Assembly (NCBI GenBank): GCA_902781515.1
Contig: CACZJU010000018.1
Location: 1 to 64,000, forward strand
Direction of reading: 5' to 3'
Source of the DNA: an uncultured Bacteroidales bacterium
GTDB taxonomy: Bacteria > Bacteroidota > Bacteroidia > Bacteroidales > Bacteroidaceae
DNA length: 64,000 nucleotides
Shown: positions 43,995-51,502 of the stretch, piece after piece
How positions within the stretch are numbered: position 1 is the first letter of the stretch
Layout: the number at the start of each line of letters is the position of its first letter
The notes under the pieces: generated by a model
What the model saw: only the letters and a program-made list of their open reading frames with translations
What the model was told of the DNA's origin: nothing
The model's database searches: none
Translations under genes and position numbers: made by a program

Positions 43995-45287
43995 ATGAAA
44001 AACAATAAATTGTTCACATATTTCATTTGTATGGTCTCTGCGATGGGCGGATTGCTCTTCGGATACGACTGGGTGGTGATAGGTGGAGCAAAACCTTTCT
44101 ACGAGTTGTATTTCGGCATTCAGGATTCGCCGCTGATGCAGGGTGTGGCAATGACGACTGCTCTTGTGGGATGTCTTGTCGGAGCAATGGTGGCAGGATG
44201 GGCAGCCGACCGTTGGGGGCGCAAGCCTCTGCTGATGTTGGCAGCAGTTCTCTTTACCGTTTCTGCAATTGCTACAGGTCTGTTCAATGATTTCACGCTC
44301 TTCAATATCGCACGTTTCATAGGCGGTATTGGAATCGGTGTTGCTTCTGCTTTGTCGCCGATGTATATAGCCGAAGTCAGTCCTGCAGACATTCGTGGAC
44401 GAATGGTGAGCCTGAACCAGATGACTATCGTGCTTGGCATTCTGGCGGCACAGATTGTGAATATGCTGTTGGCTAAAGATACATCCGTAGAGATTCTTCA
44501 AGCGTGGAATCTAGAGTGGGGCTGGCGTTGGATGTTCTGGGCAGAGACTCTGCCTGCGGCTTTGTTCCTTCTGATGAGTTTCTTCATCCCAGAGAGCCCG
44601 GTATATCTTAAAATTAAGAGTGAAGAATTAAGAATTAAAAATGATAAGGCCGGACTGAGGGAGATGGCTGCACCAAAGTATCGCAGGGTGCTATTCCTGG
44701 GTTTGGTGATTGCTGTGTTCCAGCAATGGTGCGGCACGAATGTCATCTTTAACTATGCGCAGGAGATATTTGTAGGAGCTGGGTTCGATGTTGACGGAAT
44801 GTTCATAAATATCGTCATTACCGGCATTGCCAATGTTGTGTTTACCTTCGTGGCACTCTATACGATAGAACGCTGGGGACGTCGCTCGTTGATGCTTTTG
44901 GGGGCAGGCGGACTGGGACTGATATATTGCATTCTTGGCTTCTGCTATTGGCAAGGGGTGACGGGTGTGTTCATGGTGGCTCTTGTGGTATCTGCCATAT
45001 CGGTCTATGCTATGACGCTTGGACCTGTAACTTGGACTCTGCTGGCTGAGATATTCCCCAATCGTATCAGGGGGGTGGCTATGGCAACGTGCACTTTCGC
45101 CCTGTGGGTAGGCTGTTGTACACTCACTTTCTCGTTCCCCTCGATGAATGCCGCGTTGGGCTCAAACGGTACGTTCTGGACTTATTCGCTAATCTGCCTG
45201 TGTGCGTTTGTGTTTTTGTGGAATCGTTGTCCTGAAACGAAGGGAAAGAGTCTGGAACAACTTGAGCAGGAATTGGTGGAAAACTAA
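43995..45287 (+). CDS. Sugar porter MFS transporter
   Basis: Twelve-segment major facilitator transporter, 430 residues. Motifs are GGLLFGYDWVVIGGAKPFYE, GWAADRWGRKPLLM, RFIGGIGIGVASALSPMYIAEVSPADIRGRMVS, PESPVYL, IERWGRRSLML and PETKGKSLEQLEQEL, all sugar-porter signatures (XylE/GalP group). It is likely a proton-coupled monosaccharide importer. The loop after PESPVYL encodes KIKSEELRIKNDK from a spacer-like repeat: 21 bases there (44614-44634) are identical to 45291-45311 just after the stop codon. It is grouped with the DUF5107 and GH35 genes. Confidence 0.92.
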   Translation: MKNNKLFTYFICMVSAMGGLLFGYDWVVIGGAKPFYELYFGIQDSPLMQGVAMTTALVGCLVGAMVAGWAADRWGRKPLLMLAAVLFTVSAIATGLFNDFTLFNIARFIGGIGIGVASALSPMYIAEVSPADIRGRMVSLNQMTIVLGILAAQIVNMLLAKDTSVEILQAWNLEWGWRWMFWAETLPAALFLLMSFFIPESPVYLKIKSEELRIKNDKAGLREMAAPKYRRVLFLGLVIAVFQQWCGTNVIFNYAQEIFVGAGFDVDGMFINIVITGIANVVFTFVALYTIERWGRRSLMLLGAGGLGLIYCILGFCYWQGVTGVFMVALVVSAISVYAMTLGPVTWTLLAEIFPNRIRGVAMATCTFALWVGCCTLTFSFPSMNAALGSNGTFWTYSLICLCAFVFLWNRCPETKGKSLEQLEQELVEN

Positions 45288-45319
45288 GAGTTAAGAGTGA
45301 AGAATTAAGAAATATAGCT

Positions 45320-48300
45320 ATGACTAAGGTTTGGAGAGAAGATATCGTCATTCCGACGTATGAGGTAGGACATGAGGAGAAAAATCCTATCTTCTTAGAG
45401 AATAGAGTTTATCAGGGCAGTAGCGGAGTAGTGTATCCCTATCCCGTAATTGAATCGATAGCCGACACTAAGACCGATCACACGTATCATGCCTTGTGGA
45501 TGGAGAACGAATACATAAAGGTAATGATTCTGCCAGAACTGGGTGGACGTGTGCAAATGGCTTACGATAAGATTAAGCAACGCCATTTTGTTTATTACAA
45601 TCATGTCGTAAAACCTGCTCTCGTGGGTTTGGCAGGTCCTTGGATAAGTGGCGGTATAGAGTTCAACTGGCCTCAGCATCATCGTCCTTCGACTTTCTTG
45701 CCTGTTGACTGCGATATAGAGGAGAAGCCGGATGGTAGTGTTGTTGTCTGGTGCTCAGAGATGGAGCGTATGTTCCATCAGAAATCGACCGTAGGTTTCT
45801 GTCTTCGTCCAGGTTGTGCCTATCTGGAGATAAATGTGCGTATGTATAATCGTAGCGAATTGCCTCAAACCTTCCTATGGTGGGCTAATCCCGCAGTATC
45901 GGTAAATGATGAGTACCAAAGTGTGTTCCCACCAGATATCAATGCTGTATTCGATCATGGGAAGCGTGCCGTTTCTACATTCCCCATCGCCACAGGAACC
46001 TATTACAAGATGGATTATTCGGCAGGTGTGGACATTTCGAACTACAAAAACATCAAGGTGCCCACATCGTATATGGGCGTAAACTCGAAGTATGATTTCG
46101 AGGGTGGCTACGAGAATGATACAAAGGGCGGTATGTTGCATGTTGCAAACCATCATGTGTCGCCTGGCAAGAAACAATGGACATGGGGAAATGGTGACTT
46201 CGGACGCGCTTGGGACCGAAATCTCACAGATGAGGATGGACCGTACATCGAGCTGATGGCTGGTGTGTACACAGAGAATCAGCCAGACTTCTCGTGGATT
46301 ATGCCTTATGAGGAAAAGGAATTCACGCAATACTTTATGCCTTATAGGGATTTGGGCATTGTGAAACAGGCCTCGAAGGATATCATCTTCAACCTCACGC
46401 AGGCAGAAAACGGAGTCCGTATTCAGGTTCTGGCTACGTCGAAGCAGAAAGTACGCATAGAACTTAGTTCGGACGACAATACTATATTATATAATAAGGA
46501 AGAGACTTTGTCTCCGGAAACGGTGTTCGACAAGATTGTGGACACGAAGGGCGTGCCTTTCGACAAACTGACGCTTACCGTTTATCAGATTGGTCGTTAC
46601 ATACGTCCGCTATCGTGGCATCAAGAATCGGATGAAGTACGACGAGTGCCTGATGCAGCAGAAGCTGCATTGCCAGCTAAGGATTGCAAGACTGTGGAGC
46701 AGCTTTATCTTACAGGTCTGCATCTGGAGCAATATCGCCACGCCACATGGTCACCCCTTGACTATTACGAGGAAGCTTTGCGTCGTGACCCCAACGATGT
46801 CCGTTGTCTGAATCAGATGGGTTTGTGGTATCTGCGTCGCGGACGCTTCGAGAAGGCTGAACCATTGCTGCGCCGTGCTGTCAAGATATTGATGAAACGT
46901 AATCCCAATCCCTATTGGGGGGAACCCTTGTACAATCTTGGTCTTTGCCTGAAATACCAATGGCAGTTGGATGAGGCTTACGATTGGTTTTACAAAGCCA
47001 CTTGGAACGGAGGTTGGCAGGGTACTGCCTATTTCGCCTGTGCACAGATATCATCGATGCAAGGCCGCTGGGAGGATGCGTTGCAGGAAGTGGAGCGCTC
47101 ACTCGTAGCTGGTTACCATAATCAGAAGGCTCGTGCCCTAAAGGTTGCTATTATGGCTAATCTTGGTATTGAAGACGGCATTGATAAACTGATGAAGGAA
47201 AGTCTGGAACAGGATCGCTTCAACTACGGCATTCTGTGGGAGGCAGGCGAACGGGAACGCATAGTGAAACTGATGCATGGTAATCCACTCAACTACCACG
47301 AACTTGCGCTCGACTATGTCCAAGCAGGACTCATGACGCGAGCCAACGATGTACTCGACCTTGCCATTGAACAGGGGGCAGTGAATGCTATGACCTATTA
47401 TTATAAGACGTGGATTACAGCAGAAATATGTCCATTGCCTGATACCGCCTTGCCAATATGTTTCCCAAATCGTTTGGAGGATATTCTGGCTCTTCAACGC
47501 GTGATGGAGCTCGACAAAAAAGATGCGTTGGCTCCTTATCTGCTTGGATGTCTTTATTATGACAAGCGACAGTACGACGAGGCCATCCGCTTATGGGAAC
47601 GTTCTGCTGGCATAAATCCAAACTATCCTGCTGTTTGGCGAAATCTGGCTCTTGCTGCATTCAATAAACAGCACGACAGACAGAAGGCTGTTGAATTAAT
47701 GGAGCGTGCTTTCCATCTTGACGAGACTGATAGTCGCATTCTGATGGAGCTAGACCAGTTGTACAAGGTGATTCAACGTCCGCACGAGGAACGTTTGCAG
47801 TTCCTGCAGCAATATCCCAATCTCATTAGCCTACGTGACGACCTTGTACTTGAGGAAATAACATTGCTGAACCAAGTGGGACGCTACGAGGAGGCTATGA
47901 AGAAACTCGATGCCCATAAGTTCCATCCTTGGGAGGGTGGCGAAGGTAAGGTGCCTGCGCAGTATCAGATTTGTCGTGTAGAGCAAGCAAAACACTTGCT
48001 CACAGAGCACACAGAGAAGACAGAGGGCACGGATAAGGCTATTGCTTTGCTCAAGGAATGTCTCGAATACCCACATCATCTTGGGGAGGGCAAGCTCTAT
48101 GGTGCTCAGGAGAACGACTTCTATTATCTGATGGGACTTGCCTTTGAACAGAATGGTGAAAATGAAAAGGCTCACGAATGCTACGAGAAAGCTACCATCG
48201 GACCTACGGAACCTGCTGCTGCGATGTACTACAATGATGCGAAACCTGATAAAATCTTCTATGCAGCTTTGGCTTACCGCAAACTGGGTGAGGAGGATAA

Positions 48301-48583
48301 GGCTCGCAGTCTGTTCCATCGTTTGTTGGGATATGGCGAGAAGCATATCTTCGATGAGGTACGTATGGACTATTTCGCAGTATCATTGCCCGATTTGCTG
48401 ATATGGGACGGTGATTTGCAAATGAAGAATACCATTCATTGTAACCTGATGATGGCACTGGGACATATAGGCCTTGGACAAAAGGAAAAGGGACTTCGCT
48501 ATCTCGATAGAGTGGAGATGTTGGACATTAATCATCCTGTTCCTAATGCATTGAGAACCTTATTGTCTTTAATCAATAAATAA
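45320..48583 (+). CDS. DUF5107 domain protein with tetratricopeptide repeats
   Basis: 1087 residues, no signal peptide. The N-terminal about 400 residues match DUF5107, a beta-sandwich resembling aldose-1-epimerase/galactose-mutarotase-like folds (MILPELGGRVQMAYDKIKQRHFVYYN, GPWISGGIEFNWPQHHRPST). The rest is a TPR solenoid (DVRCLNQMGLWYLRRGRFEKAEPLLRRA, RQYDEAIRLWERSAGINPNYPAVWRNLALAAF). Such proteins are common beside sugar-utilisation genes; function unknown. A short TEHTEKTEGTD stretch (48001-48027) is encoded by a CACAGAG repeat. It follows the MFS gene by 32 bp of spacer. Confidence 0.88.
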   Translation: MTKVWREDIVIPTYEVGHEEKNPIFLENRVYQGSSGVVYPYPVIESIADTKTDHTYHALWMENEYIKVMILPELGGRVQMAYDKIKQRHFVYYNHVVKPALVGLAGPWISGGIEFNWPQHHRPSTFLPVDCDIEEKPDGSVVVWCSEMERMFHQKSTVGFCLRPGCAYLEINVRMYNRSELPQTFLWWANPAVSVNDEYQSVFPPDINAVFDHGKRAVSTFPIATGTYYKMDYSAGVDISNYKNIKVPTSYMGVNSKYDFEGGYENDTKGGMLHVANHHVSPGKKQWTWGNGDFGRAWDRNLTDEDGPYIELMAGVYTENQPDFSWIMPYEEKEFTQYFMPYRDLGIVKQASKDIIFNLTQAENGVRIQVLATSKQKVRIELSSDDNTILYNKEETLSPETVFDKIVDTKGVPFDKLTLTVYQIGRYIRPLSWHQESDEVRRVPDAAEAALPAKDCKTVEQLYLTGLHLEQYRHATWSPLDYYEEALRRDPNDVRCLNQMGLWYLRRGRFEKAEPLLRRAVKILMKRNPNPYWGEPLYNLGLCLKYQWQLDEAYDWFYKATWNGGWQGTAYFACAQISSMQGRWEDALQEVERSLVAGYHNQKARALKVAIMANLGIEDGIDKLMKESLEQDRFNYGILWEAGERERIVKLMHGNPLNYHELALDYVQAGLMTRANDVLDLAIEQGAVNAMTYYYKTWITAEICPLPDTALPICFPNRLEDILALQRVMELDKKDALAPYLLGCLYYDKRQYDEAIRLWERSAGINPNYPAVWRNLALAAFNKQHDRQKAVELMERAFHLDETDSRILMELDQLYKVIQRPHEERLQFLQQYPNLISLRDDLVLEEITLLNQVGRYEEAMKKLDAHKFHPWEGGEGKVPAQYQICRVEQAKHLLTEHTEKTEGTDKAIALLKECLEYPHHLGEGKLYGAQENDFYYLMGLAFEQNGENEKAHECYEKATIGPTEPAAAMYYNDAKPDKIFYAALAYRKLGEEDKARSLFHRLLGYGEKHIFDEVRMDYFAVSLPDLLIWDGDLQMKNTIHCNLMMALGHIGLGQKEKGLRYLDRVEMLDINHPVPNALRTLLSLINK

Positions 48584-48610
48584 TATTTAATCATTGATAA
48601 CCAATAATCT

Positions 48611-51286
48611 ATGAAACGTGTATTGCTTATTATAATAGTATTCTTTGTCACTTTTTTCCCTTTTGCATTACATGCTCAAGTACCAGAAGTTAAATGGGAT
48701 CGTCATAGCCTGATAATCGATGGACATAGAGTTGTGCCTGTTATGGGTGAAATCCATTATTCGCGCATTCCATCTAATGAATGGGCTAAGGAGATTAGGA
48801 AGATGAAGTTGGGCGGTGTAACCATTATCGCCACTTACGTTTTCTGGAATCATATCGAGGAACAGCAAGGTGTTTTCGATTGGAGCGGTCAGCGTAATCT
48901 TCGTCGTTTCATAGAGCTGTGTAAGGATGAGAATTTACCTGTTATCTTGCGAATTGGTCCTTATTGTCATGGGGAAGTGCGTTGTGGGGGTATTCCTGAC
49001 TGGGTTGTGAACTCGGGGTGCAGGCTGCGCAGTGAGGATGTAGAGTTTCTTGGTTATGTGGAAACGCTATATCGACAGATTTTCACTCAAATCCAAGGTC
49101 TTCAGTGGAAAGATGGAGGACCAATAATAGCTTGTCAGTTTGATAATGAATTTGGAGGCAATGGGTCGTATTTGATGGCACTAAAGGGTATTGCTAAGCG
49201 TATAGGTTACGATCTGCCGTTCTATACTCGTACAGGTTGGCCAGAGATGCGTACTCCTACGCCTTTTGGAGAAATGATTCCCTTATATGGAGACTATGCA
49301 GACGGATTCTGGGACCGCACTATAAAGGAGGGTGCAGGCAACTATTGGAAAGCGTTTCACTTTAAAGGCTTCCGTAGTTCTACCGCTATTGCTTCAGAAC
49401 AGATTAAAGACCAGAAAGAAAAGCTTACAAAGGGTGACGAGCAATATCCTTATTTCACCTGCGAACTCGGAGGAGGGATGATGACAAGCTATCATCGTCG
49501 AGTCTTCCTCTATCCAGAGGATGCCTATTCTATGGCTCTTGTGAAACTGGGTTCAGGTAGTAACCTTTTGGGTTATTACATGTATCATGGTGGAACGAAT
49601 CCGGAAGGGAAATTGACATATCTGAATGAAAATCAGAAAACAAAAGCCACGAACCATAACGACTTGCCTGTGAAAACTTATGATTTTCAGGCTCCTTTGG
49701 GTGAGTTCGGACAGGAGAATCCACATTACTACAGCCTTCGTCCGCTTCATTTGTTTATGCACGATTTCGGCGAGATGCTTGCTCCTCTGGAAGCCGTATT
49801 CCCAATTGGACAGGAGGCAAAGAAACATGATGATTCGTATCTTCGTTGGAGCTACAGAGCTAAGGGTACAGGCTTTGTGTTTGTAAACAACTATGAGCGC
49901 TTTGCAAATCTTACAGCGAAGAGTGGAGTACAGTTTGATGTTGAGGGCGTAAGGTTTCCTCGTAAGCCCATTACCATACCTGCTGGCATGATGACAATTT
50001 TTCCTGTGAACATCGCACTGCCAGACGGAAATGTTATCAACTATGCTACGGCCCAGCCTGTGGCTTATCGTGATGGAAAAATGTGGTTTGAACGCAAGGA
50101 TGGTATTATTGCGGAGTTCAGTATTGACGGTAAGGTGCGAGTTGTAAAGCAGACAAGCACAACAAAGCCTTTTATGACAATCGGTGGAGTGCAACTGTTC
50201 CTAATTACCACAGAGGAGGCTGGAAGACTGTTCCTTCCAGATGATAATAATGACATCAGTCTTTCAACATTAAAACTGAATGTCAAAAAGGAAAAGGAGA
50301 CTGGAGCTATGAGAAATGTTACAATAGGAGTACAGAAGGTGGCAGAGGAACCTGTGGACAAGGATTTTGAACAGGCGGCGGTCTATCGTATTGAGTTGCC
50401 TAAGGATGGACCTGCTCGACGTGGTATGATGGAAATCAATTATTGTGGTGATGTGGCTCGTTTATATGCAAATGGTCAGCTTATAGGTGATAATTTCTAT
50501 AATGGTCGTCCATTCCTTATGGGACTGTGGAGAGTGCCAACCGATGTAACGGAACTTGAATTGCGTATTCTTCCCCTACAAGAAAATATGCCAGTTTATT
50601 TCCCACGCGAAGCTGATACCACACCAGGTGAAAAGGTCAATAGTGTTACGGTTTCATATGGGAATTCATCCGAAGGAAAGACAATGGTGGTGATAGGTGA
50701 CAGCTATGTACGCAACCATCGTCGTCCATATCAGGAAACTTGGCATGCTCGTGTGGCAGAACGTTTGGGCATGAACTATCGTAACTATGGACGAAACGGA
50801 AACTGCATAGCCTTTGATCGTACGAATCGCGGATTCGGGAAACCTATACTCGAACGCTATACAGAGATGACGGACACTGCTGATTTGGTGATGGTGATAG
50901 CTGGGCACAACGATGCTGTAATTGTAAAAGACAATGCTGATACACTTGAGATATTTCGTCGCCGTTTGGATTCGCTTTGTGTTGCCTTGCGTAACAAATA
51001 TCCTCAGGCTGCAATCTGTTTTGTTACCCCTTGGGCTGTTGAGAGTTCTGGCTTTGAGGTCGTGACACAGAGTATTCGCGAGGCTTGTGCTCGTCACCAT
51101 TTTGGATTGTTGGATGCAGCTCGCGAGAGTGGTATCCGTCCTATGGATGAGGAGTTCAGGAAAAAGTTTTTCCAGGCACCTAACGATCAAGCTCACCTCA
51201 ACGCAAAAGGTCATGCTTTGCTGCTGGATTGGGGCGAAAACTTCGTACGTAACATGTTGAAAAGTCATCAAAACGCCAAGAAGTAA
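48611..51286 (+). CDS. Exported GH35 beta-galactosidase-like enzyme fused to an SGNH/GDSL hydrolase
   Basis: 891 residues with a signal peptide (about 1-22, ending LHAQ). The GH35 TIM barrel shows GHRVVPVMGEIHYSRIPSNEW, the acid/base Glu180 in ACQFDNEFGGNG and a nucleophile candidate Glu285 in FTCELGGGM. After beta domains, residues from about 690 form an SGNH esterase: MVVIGDSYVRNH (Ser698), VMVIAGHNDA (block III), and NDQAHLNAKGHALL (Asp859, His862). The pair could remove galactose and acyl groups from the same decorated polysaccharide (pectin- or galactan-type). Substrate is inferred. It is followed by tRNA-Cys. Confidence 0.87.
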   Translation: MKRVLLIIIVFFVTFFPFALHAQVPEVKWDRHSLIIDGHRVVPVMGEIHYSRIPSNEWAKEIRKMKLGGVTIIATYVFWNHIEEQQGVFDWSGQRNLRRFIELCKDENLPVILRIGPYCHGEVRCGGIPDWVVNSGCRLRSEDVEFLGYVETLYRQIFTQIQGLQWKDGGPIIACQFDNEFGGNGSYLMALKGIAKRIGYDLPFYTRTGWPEMRTPTPFGEMIPLYGDYADGFWDRTIKEGAGNYWKAFHFKGFRSSTAIASEQIKDQKEKLTKGDEQYPYFTCELGGGMMTSYHRRVFLYPEDAYSMALVKLGSGSNLLGYYMYHGGTNPEGKLTYLNENQKTKATNHNDLPVKTYDFQAPLGEFGQENPHYYSLRPLHLFMHDFGEMLAPLEAVFPIGQEAKKHDDSYLRWSYRAKGTGFVFVNNYERFANLTAKSGVQFDVEGVRFPRKPITIPAGMMTIFPVNIALPDGNVINYATAQPVAYRDGKMWFERKDGIIAEFSIDGKVRVVKQTSTTKPFMTIGGVQLFLITTEEAGRLFLPDDNNDISLSTLKLNVKKEKETGAMRNVTIGVQKVAEEPVDKDFEQAAVYRIELPKDGPARRGMMEINYCGDVARLYANGQLIGDNFYNGRPFLMGLWRVPTDVTELELRILPLQENMPVYFPREADTTPGEKVNSVTVSYGNSSEGKTMVVIGDSYVRNHRRPYQETWHARVAERLGMNYRNYGRNGNCIAFDRTNRGFGKPILERYTEMTDTADLVMVIAGHNDAVIVKDNADTLEIFRRRLDSLCVALRNKYPQAAICFVTPWAVESSGFEVVTQSIREACARHHFGLLDAARESGIRPMDEEFRKKFFQAPNDQAHLNAKGHALLLDWGENFVRNMLKSHQNAKK

Positions 51287-51303
51287 AAAAATACTTGAAT
51301 ATA

Positions 51304-51335
51304 TTTGGTAGTTTATCCACTAATTACTACCTTTG
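51304..51335 (+). promoter_or_regulatory. Promoter of tRNA-Cys
   Basis: TTTG at 51304-51307 and TACCTTTG at 51328-51335 have the 20-bp spacing of the Bacteroidetes primary sigma consensus, 17 bp upstream of the tRNA. Confidence 0.75.
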
Positions 51336-51352
51336 CACTCGGGTTTGACAAT

Positions 51353-51424
51353 GGTGCCTTGGATGAGTGGCTTAGTCAACGGTCTGCAAAACCGTCTACA
51401 GCAGTTCGAATCTGCTAGGCACCT
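51353..51424 (+). tRNA. tRNA-Cys (GCA)
   Basis: Acceptor GGTGCCT/AGGCACC with discriminator T73 (typical of Cys), anticodon arm ACGGT-CTGCAAA-ACCGT with anticodon GCA, and T-arm GCAGTTCGAATCTGC. CCA is not encoded. Confidence 0.94.
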
Positions 51425-51433
51425 CTCCCGACT

Positions 51434-51473
51434 AAACACTCAGAACGCAGGAATGTGTTTTGAGTGTTTTTAA
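51434..51473 (+). terminator. Terminator of tRNA-Cys
   Basis: AAACACTCA and TGAGTGTTT form a stem over a 17-nt loop, followed by a T-rich stretch, 10 bp after the tRNA. Confidence 0.8.
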
Positions 51474-51502
51474 TTTATAACAGACTTATAATCTGACAAA
51501 CG

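Noticed and set aside
44027-44290. Alternative frame inside the sugar transporter
   Set aside because: It is a shadow of a gene with complete family signatures.
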